Source: JAYEJW01 sp034716535 (GTDB taxonomy: Bacteria > Pseudomonadota > Gammaproteobacteria > Chromatiales > Chromatiaceae). Taken from it: 21,888 bases of DNA. Made by a program: the position numbers and the translations under genes. The notes under the pieces are model-generated. The model saw only the letters and a list, made by a program, of their open reading frames with translations, was not told where the DNA came from and ran no database searches. This document shows positions 14,035 to 21,701 of this stretch, in pieces. Numbering within the stretch: the stretch's first letter is position 1; each line of letters starts with the position of its first letter. The stretch is taken from NCBI GenBank assembly GCA_034716535.1, contig JAYEJW010000625.1, positions 1 to 21,888 on the forward strand, written 5' to 3'.

Positions 14035-14874
14035 TCAGACGGCAATGGGGGCGCGGATCGCGGGATGGGGATCGTAGCCTGCGAAGCGGAAGTCCTCCAG
14101 CTCGTATTCGAACAGGGACGGCGGACAGCGGCGGATCTCCAGTTGCGGCAGGGGGAGCGGCTCGCGCTTCAATTGCTCGTAGACGATGTCAGCGGTGAGG
14201 TGGTTGCGGTAAAGATGCAGGTCGCCGAAGCTGTGCACGAAATCCCCCGCCTCGAGCCCGCATTGCTGGGCAACCATGTGGGTCAGCAGCGCGTAGCTGG
14301 CGATGTTGAAGGGCACGCCCAGGAAGAGGTCGGCACTGCGCTGGTAAAGCTGGCAGGAGAGCCTGCCTTCGATCACATAGAACTGGAACAGGCAGTGACA
14401 GGGGGCAAGGGCCATGCGTCCGCGGCGTGCGTTCTCCTGCGGCGAGAGACCGTCCAGGGGCAGCTCAGCCGGGTTCCACGCCGATACCAGGAGCCGGCGG
14501 GAGTCCGGGTTGGCGCGGATACCCGCCACCACCTCGGCGATCTGATCAACGGTGGTGCCGTCCGGACAGGCCCAGCTTCGCCACTGGTGGCCGTAGATGG
14601 GCCCCAGATCCCCTTGCTCTGTCGCCCACTCGTCCCAGATGGTGACTCCACGCTCCTTGAGCCAGTTGTTGTCCGTGGACCCCCGCAAGAACCAGAGCAG
14701 CTCGTAGATCACGCTCCTCAGGTGGATCTTCTTCGTGGTGACCAGGGGGAACCCCCGGGAGAGATCGAAGCGGAGTTGGCGTCCGAACACGGAGCGGGTA
14801 CCGACGCCGGTGCGGTCCGACTTGTCCGCCCCGTTGTCCATCACGTCCCGGAGCAGAGCGAGGTATTGCTGCAT
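14035..14874 (-). CDS. thyA: Thymidylate synthase ThyA
   Basis: Makes dTMP from dUMP using methylene-tetrahydrofolate. I chose the ATG at 14874 (MQQYLALLRDVMDNG), the family's normal start, 279 residues; a TTG 24 nt upstream is the alternative. Conserved blocks are DRTGVGTRSVFGRQLRFDL, PLVTTKKIHLRSVIYELLWF, IWDEWA, GPIYGHQWRSW, the catalytic APCHCLFQFYV (C159), LYQRSADLFLGVPFNIASYA, HLYRNH and the ending YDPHPAIRAPIAV. Compared with the 264-residue E. coli enzyme, about 13 extra residues (in PLDGLSPQENARRGR) lie just before the catalytic Cys loop. Stop of gpmI is 44 nt upstream and sohB starts 24 nt downstream, so the three probably form an operon. Confidence 0.97.
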   Translation of the reverse strand: MQQYLALLRDVMDNGADKSDRTGVGTRSVFGRQLRFDLSRGFPLVTTKKIHLRSVIYELLWFLRGSTDNNWLKERGVTIWDEWATEQGDLGPIYGHQWRSWACPDGTTVDQIAEVVAGIRANPDSRRLLVSAWNPAELPLDGLSPQENARRGRMALAPCHCLFQFYVIEGRLSCQLYQRSADLFLGVPFNIASYALLTHMVAQQCGLEAGDFVHSFGDLHLYRNHLTADIVYEQLKREPLPLPQLEIRRCPPSLFEYELEDFRFAGYDPHPAIRAPIAV

Positions 14875-14918
14875 CGAATCCGATCTCTCCAACAACAAAA
14901 GATTTTCGAGTGTAACCC

Positions 14919-16478
14919 CTATCCCGCTCCGTCCAACAGCCTCACCGGCGCGAGTAGCAGGGACTCGCCGTGCATGGCCGGCGGTTTCGGCAGCCCGATA
15001 AGGCTCAGCACCGTGGGCGCGATACTCTCGATGCCCGCACCGATGCTCAGCCGCCAGGGCATCTCGTCGGCGATGAGGCAGGGCACCGGGTAGACCGTGT
15101 GTTGCGTGTGTGGATCGCCGGTGATCGGGTCAACCATCTCGTCGCAGTTGCCGTGGTCCGCGGTGAGGATGATCGAATAACCCTCCTCTACCGCCGCATC
15201 GAGCACCCGCCCCACTTCCCGATCCAGCACCTCGACGGCCTCGATGACCGCCTCCCTCGCCGCCGTGTGGCCCACCATGTCGCCATTGGCGAAGTTCACG
15301 ACGACGAAGGGGAAGCTGCGGCTGTGCAAGGCGTCCACCACCGCGTCCGCCACCTCCGGAGCGCTCATCTCGGGCTTGAGGTCGTAAGTCGCGACCTTGG
15401 GCGACGGGACGAGCAGTCGCTCCTCGCCCGGAAAGGGCTCGCTGCGGCCGCCGTTGAAGAAGAAGGTCACGTGGGCGTACTTCTCGGTCTCCGCACAGTG
15501 GAACTGGCTCAGTCCGGCGTCGCACAGCACTTGTCCGAGCGTCACCGCCGGCGCCTCGTGGTCGAACGCGAAGGGCAGCCCGGACCATTGGTCGTACTCC
15601 ATCATGCAGGTAACCTGCGCGCCGTCGAAATCGCCCCGGTCGAAGTGCTCGAAGTCCTGTTGAGAAAGCGCCGACACCGTTTGCCGCGGCCGGTCCTTAC
15701 GGAAATTGAAGAAGATGACGCTGTCGCCGTTCTCCACACGCTCGCCGCCGGCAATGACCGTGGGAACGATGAATTCGTCGTCCTCCCCAGCGGCGTAGGC
15801 TTGCCGGATGGCCTCCGCCGGCGAGCCTGCCGCCCTGCCCTTCGCCTCGGTCATGGCCCGCCAGGCGATCTCCGTACGCTCCCAGCGGCTGTCCCGGTCC
15901 ATGGCATAGTAGCGGCCCGCGACCGTGGCGATGTGGCCGCCGACCGCGGCGAGGGCGCTCTCAACCGGGTCGAGAAAGCTCGCCGCCGACCGTGGCGGCG
16001 TATCCCGCCCGTCCGTGAACATGTGTACCACGGGCGTCGCCCCTTTGCGCCGGCACAACTTGATGAGGGCGACGAGATGATTCACGTGGCTGTGCACGCC
16101 GCCGTCCGAAACCAACCCCATCAGGTGGACCGGCCGGCCCTGCTCCGCGGCCCGAACGGCTGCTGCGCCGAGCGCCGGGTTATCGTAGAAGCTGCGATCG
16201 GCCACGGCATCGTCGATCAGGACCAGGTCCTGACGCACGACACAGCCGGAGCCGATGGCCATGTGACCCACCTCCGAGTTGCCCATCTGTCCGTCGGGTA
16301 GGCCCACCGCGCGACCCGACGCCTGCAACAGGGTATGAGGATGGTGTGAAAAGTACTCGTCGAAGCGCGGCGTATGGGCAATCGCAACCGCATTGTTTGC
16401 CTTGCTCGGGTTGCTCCCAAAGCCGTCGAGAATAATCAGAATCACCGGTCGTCGCGGTACGCTCAGCTTATCGGCCAT
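14919..16478 (-). CDS. gpmI: 2,3-bisphosphoglycerate-independent phosphoglycerate mutase
   Basis: Cofactor-independent, Mn-dependent enzyme interconverting 3- and 2-phosphoglycerate in glycolysis and gluconeogenesis. 519 residues from the ATG at 16478, which has GGGG 7 nt upstream; the preceding GTG is also possible. Motifs: ILIILDGFGSNPS (metal-binding D18), MGNSEVGHMAIGSG with catalytic S68, HMFTDGRDTPP, FFNFRKDRPRQTVSAL, ADHGNCDEMVDPITGDPHTQ and HTVYPVPCLI. Length and motif order are typical. It opens the minus-strand gpmI-thyA-sohB unit and is divergent from glgC across a 329-nt gap, a shared region controlling two carbohydrate genes. Confidence 0.97.
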   Translation of the reverse strand: MADKLSVPRRPVILIILDGFGSNPSKANNAVAIAHTPRFDEYFSHHPHTLLQASGRAVGLPDGQMGNSEVGHMAIGSGCVVRQDLVLIDDAVADRSFYDNPALGAAAVRAAEQGRPVHLMGLVSDGGVHSHVNHLVALIKLCRRKGATPVVHMFTDGRDTPPRSAASFLDPVESALAAVGGHIATVAGRYYAMDRDSRWERTEIAWRAMTEAKGRAAGSPAEAIRQAYAAGEDDEFIVPTVIAGGERVENGDSVIFFNFRKDRPRQTVSALSQQDFEHFDRGDFDGAQVTCMMEYDQWSGLPFAFDHEAPAVTLGQVLCDAGLSQFHCAETEKYAHVTFFFNGGRSEPFPGEERLLVPSPKVATYDLKPEMSAPEVADAVVDALHSRSFPFVVVNFANGDMVGHTAAREAVIEAVEVLDREVGRVLDAAVEEGYSIILTADHGNCDEMVDPITGDPHTQHTVYPVPCLIADEMPWRLSIGAGIESIAPTVLSLIGLPKPPAMHGESLLLAPVRLLDGAG

Positions 16479-16807
16479 CACCTATCCCCAGCAGATCGAT
16501 TTTGAGATTCTCGTAGTTTAAAAGGAATCGATGACGAAATGTCCGCCGCACGCGACTGTTGTACGCTTAAGAGAGTCCACAGGAAGACGCAGGCAACCGA
16601 AGAGAACCGGACTCCGCTGAACGAAGTGCTGACCTCAGTCAGCCCTGAGGAAAAAAAGCGAATCGCTGCGTTTTCACCGGCCGCAAAGTCGTAGAAAATA
16701 GCTTGCCGCATGGCCGTTTCCGTTCGACGGCCTTTCGGGTAAGCCCGCGCCGACCGCGGCGGCACAACAGACAGAGCGCCCATCATCATCGGGTGCACGG
16801 AGGAAAG
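16479..16807. promoter_or_regulatory. Divergent intergenic region between gpmI and glgC
   Basis: No convincing gene. It must hold promoters in both directions, but no strong sigma-70 pair is obvious; an AT-rich stretch near 16498-16530 is the likeliest gpmI promoter area. Two small inverted repeats are visible: CCTCAG/CTGAGG around 16631-16648, followed by an A-run, and GGCCGT (16712-16717)/ACGGCC (16727-16732) in the glgC leader. The glgC ribosome binding site GGAGG is at 16799-16803. Confidence 0.4.
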
Positions 16808-18067
16808 ATGCAGTCCGATAGAATCATCGCTTTCGTCATGGCCGGCGGGCAGGGTTCCCGCCTGCAACCGCTGACCGCGGCTCGGTCCAAACCCTCCGTG
16901 CCCTTCGGTGCCCGCTATCGGATCGTGGACTTCGTGCTCAGCAACCTCGTGAACTCCCAGATCCAGACCATTTACTTGCTGGTGCAGTACAAGTCGCAGT
17001 CCCTGATCGAGCACGTCCGCAAGGGCTGGACCATCTCACCCCTGCTGCAGCAACAGTTCGTCACCGTTGTCCCGCCCCAGATGATGTCCGGCCAGCACTG
17101 GTTCCAGGGCACGGCGGATGCGGTCCATCAGAACATCAACCTGATCGAGGAGCACCGCCCGGACCTGGTCGCCGTCTTCGGCGCCGACCACATCTACCGC
17201 ATGGACATCCGTCAGATGGCGGCCTTCCACAAGGAGCAGAACGCAGACGTGACCGTCGCCGCCCTCCCCGTCCCCCTCGAAGACGCCAAGGGCTTCGGCG
17301 TCATCGCCGCGGGCCCGGACGGCCGGGTTCAGGCGTTCCAGGAGAAGCCCGCCAACCCCGCACCGATGCCGGGCGACCCGGAGCACGCCTTCGCCTCCAT
17401 GGGGAACTACATCTTCGATGCCGGGGTGCTCATGGAGGCATTGGAGGAGGCGCGTAAGAAAGGGGAAACCGACTTCGGCGGGCACGTGCTGCCACGGCTG
17501 CTGCGCACCCATCGGCTGTTCGCGTACGACTTCGCGACCAACGAGATCCCCGGCATCAAACCTTACGAACAGCGGGTCTATTGGCGGGATGTGGGCAGCA
17601 TCGATGCCTTTTTCGAGACCCACAAAGACGTTCTAGGGGGAGAGCCCGTCTTCGACATGTTCAATCCCCAGTGGCCGGTGTTCTCCAGCAATTACCAGGG
17701 ACCGGTGGCTCGGGTGCTCGGCGGCGATCTGCGCAACAGCCTGCTCGGCGCCGCCACCGTGATCCACGACGGCGTGCGCATCCGCAACTCCATCATCCGC
17801 CGCGAGGCGGTGATCGAGGAGGATGTGGAACTCGAGGACTGCATCATCATGGACTACGTCCGCGTCTGCAAAGGCGCGCGGCTACGCCGCGTCATCGTCG
17901 ATCGCCACAACATCATCGAGGCGGGCGAGACCATCGGCTACGACGAGGAAGCCGACCGTCAACGCTTCCACGTAAGTCCTGCGGGCGTCACTGTCATTCC
18001 GGGGGGACGCGTGAGCTATTTCGCGCGCGACTCCCGCGGTGGTTCCGGTCCAGGCTACTCCGACTAG
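16808..18067 (+). CDS. glgC: Glucose-1-phosphate adenylyltransferase
   Basis: Makes ADP-glucose from ATP and glucose-1-phosphate, the committed step of bacterial glycogen synthesis. 419 residues from the ATG at 16808, supported by GGAGG 4 nt upstream; a longer frame from 16703 would add an Arg/His-rich non-homologous tail. Motifs: FVMAGGQGSRLQPLTAARSK then PSVPFGARYRIVDFVLSNLV (nucleotide and activator site), VFGADHIYRMD (D127), FQEKPANP (K180, glucose-1-phosphate contact) and MGNYIFD. A C-terminal left-handed beta-helix follows (IHDGVRIRNSIIRREAVIEE, then CIIMDYVRV, then NIIEAGETIGYD). No other glycogen genes are in the window, so glgC stands alone here. A good terminator follows at 18123-18144. 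Confidence 0.97.
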   Translation: MQSDRIIAFVMAGGQGSRLQPLTAARSKPSVPFGARYRIVDFVLSNLVNSQIQTIYLLVQYKSQSLIEHVRKGWTISPLLQQQFVTVVPPQMMSGQHWFQGTADAVHQNINLIEEHRPDLVAVFGADHIYRMDIRQMAAFHKEQNADVTVAALPVPLEDAKGFGVIAAGPDGRVQAFQEKPANPAPMPGDPEHAFASMGNYIFDAGVLMEALEEARKKGETDFGGHVLPRLLRTHRLFAYDFATNEIPGIKPYEQRVYWRDVGSIDAFFETHKDVLGGEPVFDMFNPQWPVFSSNYQGPVARVLGGDLRNSLLGAATVIHDGVRIRNSIIRREAVIEEDVELEDCIIMDYVRVCKGARLRRVIVDRHNIIEAGETIGYDEEADRQRFHVSPAGVTVIPGGRVSYFARDSRGGSGPGYSD

Positions 18068-18122
18068 ATGCGAGACGTACCCGCAAGGCCGGAGGGGAAT
18101 TGCCTGAACGGCAAATGTTACA

Positions 18123-18144
18123 GGGGAGAGGGATCTCCCCTTTT
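18123..18144 (+). terminator. Intrinsic terminator downstream of glgC
   Basis: GGGGAGA (18123-18129), loop GGGA, TCTCCCC (18134-18140), then TTTT (18141-18144), 55 nt after the glgC stop. A perfect 7-bp GC-rich stem with a T-run on the plus strand. Confidence 0.8.
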
Positions 18145-18178
18145 CCATGTAAGCCGACGCGAATCCAGGGGGCTTGGT

Positions 18179-18210
18179 GCAGCATCGAAGCCCTAAGACT
18201 TCGATGCTGC
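18179..18210. terminator. Perfect 12-bp hairpin between glgC and a convergent lipoprotein gene
   Basis: GCAGCATCGAAG (18179-18190), 8-nt loop, CTTCGATGCTGC (18199-18210). It is followed on the plus strand by a T-rich TCTTCTT and lies 11 nt beyond the stop of the minus-strand lipoprotein gene. It probably ends transcripts from one or both directions, although neither side has a full U-tract. Confidence 0.6.
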
Positions 18211-18221
18211 TCTTCTTGCGC

Positions 18222-18413
18222 CTATTTGGAGGCGCTCTCGCCTGTCGTTCCGCCGGCGCCGGCGCCGGCACCCGACTCAGTTCCGGCGGCTGTTTCCTCC
18301 GATGTGCCGGCTGCCTGTCCTGCCTGCTCAGATTGTCCTCCTTGATCCTGACCACAGGCAACGAGCCCCAAGGAGAAAACTGATGCCAAGAAAATCGCCA
18401 ATAAACGCTTCAT
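18222..18413 (-). CDS. Small low-complexity lipoprotein
   Basis: 63 residues from ATG 18413 (GGAG 8 nt upstream). A lipoprotein signal peptide is clear: MKRLLAIFLASVFSLGLVAC with lipobox LVAC and Cys20. The mature part (GQDQGGQSEQAGQAAG and onward) is made almost only of Gly, Ala, Ser, Thr, Glu and Gln and ends in SASK; it shows no fold. The residue after Cys is Gly, so outer-membrane sorting is expected from the usual rule. Function unknown. It converges on glgC with two hairpins between. Confidence 0.75.
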   Translation of the reverse strand: MKRLLAIFLASVFSLGLVACGQDQGGQSEQAGQAAGTSEETAAGTESGAGAGAGGTTGESASK

Positions 18414-18797
18414 CTCAAACGCTCCGTATTCGGGCAAGGAAACCAATGCGGTCGGCTTGACGACCGGCAACGTGACGCCGACGGCAATTCACCGACAGCA
18501 ACTGATAGATTAGCAAATTTTGAGGTTTCCAAGATTACCGTCCTGTTGCATGGGCTTCCTCAGGCACGCTGATGGGGCTGCGGCAACGCCGGCATCGGCC
18601 GCATCGACCGAAAGGGCCCGGGGCTCCACAGGATCAGCACCTCGCCCTCCCGGATCCGGTAAGATGCTGAATCCGTACGGCCAGGACGCGGAATCCGAGC
18701 GCACGATTTCTGGGCCCTGCTCGGCGGACCAGGCTGTTCAGAGCGATCCCAGGGCGTAAAATGGTCTTCGAACGATAACTGTGGAATCCACTTCGAA
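18414..18797. other. Intergenic stretch upstream of the DUF1820 gene, no convincing gene
   Basis: It separates the minus-strand lipoprotein from the plus-strand DUF1820 gene. Open frames of about 60-80 codons exist on both strands (18520-18759 and 18510-18704) but have no recognisable protein pattern and no good ribosome binding site. TAAAAT at 18759-18764 is a possible -10 box for the DUF1820 gene, without a good -35. An 11-nt palindrome GTGGAATCCAC (18781-18791) lies just before its start. Confidence 0.4.
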
Positions 18798-19127
18798 ATG
18801 CGTGTCTTCCGGATAGCGTTCCTGAATCAAGGCAAGGTATACGAGATTTACGCCAAGCGCGTGCAGCAGGGAGAGCTGTACGGGTTCGTCGAGGTGCATG
18901 ACCTGCTGTTCGAGGAATCCAGCACCGTCCTGGTGGACCCCTCGACCGAGCGCCTGAAGACGGAGTTCAAGGGCGTAAACCGGACCATCATTCCCATCCA
19001 TTCGGTGGTTCGCATCGACGAGGTCGAGAAAGAGGGTCACGGTAAGATCCGCGACCTGGACGACGAATCCAACGTCACCCCCTTTCCGACCCATCTCTAC
19101 CCCCCGAACCGGGACTCTGACAAGTAG
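18798..19127 (+). CDS. DUF1820 family protein
   Basis: 109 residues, cytoplasmic, no signal peptide. The sequence matches the DUF1820 pattern I know from Pseudomonas and relatives: MRVFRIAFLNQGKVYEIYAK, LYGFVEVHDLLFEE, TVLVDPSTERLKTEFKGV, IIPIHSVVRIDEVEKEGHGK and the Pro/Tyr-rich end. Function unknown; the short beta-rich build suggests a small barrel-like domain. There is no clear Shine-Dalgarno sequence before the ATG. The next gene on the same strand is 101 nt downstream. Confidence 0.9.
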   Translation: MRVFRIAFLNQGKVYEIYAKRVQQGELYGFVEVHDLLFEESSTVLVDPSTERLKTEFKGVNRTIIPIHSVVRIDEVEKEGHGKIRDLDDESNVTPFPTHLYPPNRDSDK

Positions 19128-19228
19128 TACTCCGACAGGGACGCGCGTCGCCGGCATGTCCGACGACGCGGTGACCCGTTGCGGATTGTCATTGGCCGAT
19201 CCAGAAAGCGCCGTCAAAATGCGCACTC

Positions 19229-19831
19229 ATGTCGATCCTTTTCAAAGCCCAAACACTCTTGTGCCTGCTCGCCCTCGCGGCCTGCGGTGAGGATCCCGCT
19301 GGGAACGCCGACGACCTCGTGCCGGCGCTGCTGTCGGTGGCCGAACGCGGCGACCTGCCGGCCCTGGATGCACTGCTTGCGGAAAGCGGGAGTCCGGACG
19401 TCCGCGACGCCTGCCGCTGGACTCCTCTGATGAAGGCGGCACTCAACGGACACGTCGAGGCGGTCCGGCACCTCTTGGCGGCAGGTGCCGCACCCGATGC
19501 CGAGGATAAGGGGGGCTACACGGCCATGATGCTCGCCGCTTCGAACGACCACTCGGAGGTCGTCGCGCTTCTCCTGGAGAAGGGTGCGATGATCGACCAT
19601 CAGGAGGCCACCGGTGGCTGGACCGCGCTCATCTGGGCCGCCAAGCAGGGTCACGCGCAAACAGTCCATACACTGCTTGTACGGGGTGCCGATTCCACGC
19701 TGCGCGATTTTTCCGGCCATTCAGCAGCCGGCTGGGCAGGTGAGGGAGAACACACAGACGTCCTCGCACTGCTCGCGCAGGACGCTGAAGCGCCGTCCGC
19801 GGATTCCGAAGACACTACGCACGGGTTGTAG
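19229..19831 (+). CDS. Ankyrin-repeat lipoprotein
   Basis: 200 residues. The signal peptide MSILFKAQTLLCLLALAAC has lipobox LAAC with Cys19. The mature part consists of about five ankyrin repeats from residue 30 to 185; the best are WTPLMKAALNGHVEAVRHLL, YTAMMLAASNDHSEVVALLL and WTALIWAAKQGHAQTVHTLL, with the last one degenerate. A short acidic tail follows. Ankyrin repeats bind proteins, so a periplasmic adaptor or inhibitor role is likely, as for catalase-associated AnkB-type periplasmic ankyrin proteins, but no partner is visible here. The ribosome binding site is poor; an in-frame alternative start was not found. Confidence 0.88.
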   Translation: MSILFKAQTLLCLLALAACGEDPAGNADDLVPALLSVAERGDLPALDALLAESGSPDVRDACRWTPLMKAALNGHVEAVRHLLAAGAAPDAEDKGGYTAMMLAASNDHSEVVALLLEKGAMIDHQEATGGWTALIWAAKQGHAQTVHTLLVRGADSTLRDFSGHSAAGWAGEGEHTDVLALLAQDAEAPSADSEDTTHGL

Positions 19832-19922
19832 GCCCGCTCTCGCGCCCTTAGTTCTGCGTCCATGGAGCGGTGTCCACGCGAACACCGCGGTATCCGAATT
19901 CCAACAACCCAGGACCCCCGCC

Positions 19923-20240
19923 ATGAGCCGCAAAGAACGTATTGCCGAAAAGCTGCAATCGCCTCTCGCGCCGATGCACCTGGAGGTAATCGACGAGAGT
20001 CACATGCATAGCGTACCGGAGGGGGCCGAGTCCCACTTCAAGGTCGTGGTGGTCAGCGAACGCTTTGGAGAACACAAGCTGGTGGGGCGCCATCGCCTGG
20101 TCAACCAGCTCTTGGCGGAGGAATTCAGCACCGGCCTGCACGCACTCGCCCTGCACGCATGGACGCCGGAGGAGTGGTTCGAGAAGGGTGGCGTCGCCCC
20201 GGCATCCCCCCAATGCCTGGGCGGGTCTAAGACCAGCTGA
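19923..20240 (+). CDS. BolA family protein
   Basis: 105 residues from ATG 19923 (weak AGGA 8 nt upstream). The BolA fold is evident: MSRKERIAEKLQSPLAPMHL, EVIDESHMHSVPEGAESHFK (conserved H-x-VP and SHF), VVVVSERF, and the helix HRLVNQLLAEEF before LHALALHAWTPEEW. BolA proteins act with monothiol glutaredoxins in iron-sulfur handling and can bind DNA. The C-terminal tail (GGVAPASPQCLGGSKTS) is variable. The stop is 30 nt from the convergent symporter gene. Confidence 0.94.
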   Translation: MSRKERIAEKLQSPLAPMHLEVIDESHMHSVPEGAESHFKVVVVSERFGEHKLVGRHRLVNQLLAEEFSTGLHALALHAWTPEEWFEKGGVAPASPQCLGGSKTS

Positions 20241-20270
20241 CGGAGGCACGCGGTTTCTCAAGTTCCAGGA

Positions 20271-21701
20271 CTAGCCGGACGACGTCGTGAAGTAATCCCG
20301 CGTCAGCTTAAAGACTACGGGGCTCAGCAGCAGCAGTGCGATCAGATTGGGTATGGCCATCAGGGCGTTGAGCGTGTCGGCCACCAACCAGATGAAATCG
20401 AGGTCCGCCATTGCGCCAACGGGAATGGCCGCTATCCATGCGATGCGGAAAGGCGTAATCGCGCGGATGCCGAACAGGTACTCGGCGCAACGCTCCCCGT
20501 AGACGCTCCAGCCCAGAATGGTCGTAAAGGCAAAGAGCGCCAGACCGACCGAAACCACGTATCCGCCAAGACCCGGAAGCCCCCAACCAAAGGCCGCGGC
20601 GGAGAGATCGGCCCCGCTGAAGCCCTTCGCGAACTCCTCCTCATCCATGTGGCAAATGTCCGCGACCACCGCCCCCCCCTGCGTGACACATTGCTGGTAC
20701 TCGGGAGTGATCGCCGACCATTCCCCGGAGATGACGATCACCAGACCCGTGATGGTGCAGACGATCAGCGTGTCGATGAAGGTGCCGAGCATGGCCACCG
20801 TACCCTGACGGACCGGATCGTTCGTCTGGGCCGCCGCGTGGGCGATAGGGGCGCTGCCCAGGCCCGCCTCATTGGAGAACACGCCGCGGGCGATACCGAA
20901 GCGAATGGCTGCCCACACCGTCGCCCCGACAAAGCCGCCACCCGCAGCCATGGGGGTGAAGGCGTGGGTGACGATCAGCTCCAATGCAGGGGCGATCTGA
21001 TCGAGGTGCATGCCCAAGACGACCAGTCCGCCGGCAATGTAGGCAAAGGCCATGAAGGGCACCAGCTTGCCGGCTACCACGGCGATTCGCCGGATGCCAC
21101 CGATCAGAACCAGCCCCGCCAATACGGCGACCAGGACGCCCGATGTCCATTCGGGCATTCCGAAGGTCCGCCCGAGCCCGTCGGCGACCGAGTTGGCCTG
21201 GATGGTGTTGCCGATACCGAATCCGGCGAAAAAGCCGAACAGGGCGAAGGCCCCGCCGAGCCAAGCCCATTTGCTGCCCAAGCCGTTCTTGATGTAGTAC
21301 ATGGGTCCGCCGACATGATTGCCTACCTCGTCCACCTCCCGGTAGCGCACGGCGAGCACCGCCTCGGCGTACTTGGTCGCCATGCCGACCAGTGCCGTAC
21401 ACCACATCCAGAACAGGGCGCCGGGCCCGCCGAGCGCGATGGCCGTCGCCACGCCCGCGATGTTCCCGGTGCCGACCGTGGCCGATAGGGAGGTCATCAG
21501 GGCATTGAACGGCGTGATATCGCCCTCGCCCTGTCGAGCCCTGCCCTCCCACAACATCCGGAATCCGTACCGGAGACGGATCAGGGGCATCAACCGCAGC
21601 CCCACCATCAGGAAAAAGCCGGTGCCCAGGATCAGCACCAGCATGGGCGGACCCCAAACCAGGCCGTTCACGGCATTGATCAGATCGCTTATCGCGTCCA
21701 A
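20271..21701 (-). CDS. AGCS family sodium:alanine/glycine symporter
   Basis: Inner-membrane sodium-coupled amino acid carrier. I chose TTG at 21701 because GGGAGGGG-type sequence (21707-21714) sits 5 nt upstream and the protein then begins LDAISDLINAVNGLVWGPPM, as AGCS members do, giving 476 residues; a longer frame from 21818 would add 39 hydrophilic residues. About ten to eleven helices. Family motifs: PFNALMTSLSATVGTGNIAG, GGPGALFWMWCTALVGMATK, GGPMYYIKNGLG, and the signature GVFSNEAGLGSAPIAHAAA; also FTTILGWSVYGERCAEYLFG. A roughly 25-residue acidic loop with two cysteines (near SGEWSAITPEYQQC) lies between late helices. Alanine or glycine is the likely substrate, not provable here. Confidence 0.94.
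   Translation of the reverse strand: MDAISDLINAVNGLVWGPPMLVLILGTGFFLMVGLRLMPLIRLRYGFRMLWEGRARQGEGDITPFNALMTSLSATVGTGNIAGVATAIALGGPGALFWMWCTALVGMATKYAEAVLAVRYREVDEVGNHVGGPMYYIKNGLGSKWAWLGGAFALFGFFAGFGIGNTIQANSVADGLGRTFGMPEWTSGVLVAVLAGLVLIGGIRRIAVVAGKLVPFMAFAYIAGGLVVLGMHLDQIAPALELIVTHAFTPMAAGGGFVGATVWAAIRFGIARGVFSNEAGLGSAPIAHAAAQTNDPVRQGTVAMLGTFIDTLIVCTITGLVIVISGEWSAITPEYQQCVTQGGAVVADICHMDEEEFAKGFSGADLSAAAFGWGLPGLGGYVVSVGLALFAFTTILGWSVYGERCAEYLFGIRAITPFRIAWIAAIPVGAMADLDFIWLVADTLNALMAIPNLIALLLLSPVVFKLTRDYFTTSSG

Noticed and set aside
12937..15093. Long plus-strand open frame of 718 codons
   Set aside because: It is antisense to sohB and thyA, both with intact catalytic motifs; its translation has no recognisable domain and reflects GC-rich third-position bias.
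14970..16301. Plus-strand open frame of 443 codons
   Set aside because: It mirrors gpmI, which has all its metal and serine motifs; the translated product is His/Arg/Asp-rich with no fold pattern.
16631..16648. CCTCAG/CTGAGG hairpin as a terminator
   Set aside because: It is followed by an A-run on the plus strand and preceded by a T-run on the minus strand, so the tract is on the wrong side in both directions, and it lies in a divergent promoter region.
16478..17014. Minus-strand frame that could extend upstream of gpmI or be a separate gene
   Set aside because: It overlaps the well-supported start of glgC, lacks a recognisable protein pattern and has no good start signal.
18520..18759. 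Possible 79-codon gene upstream of the DUF1820 gene
   Set aside because: No ribosome binding site, no recognisable motif and competing frames on the other strand.
19229..19831. Ankyrin protein as an injected effector
   Set aside because: It has a lipobox signal peptide and sits beside housekeeping-type genes; no secretion system genes are visible, so a periplasmic role is simpler.
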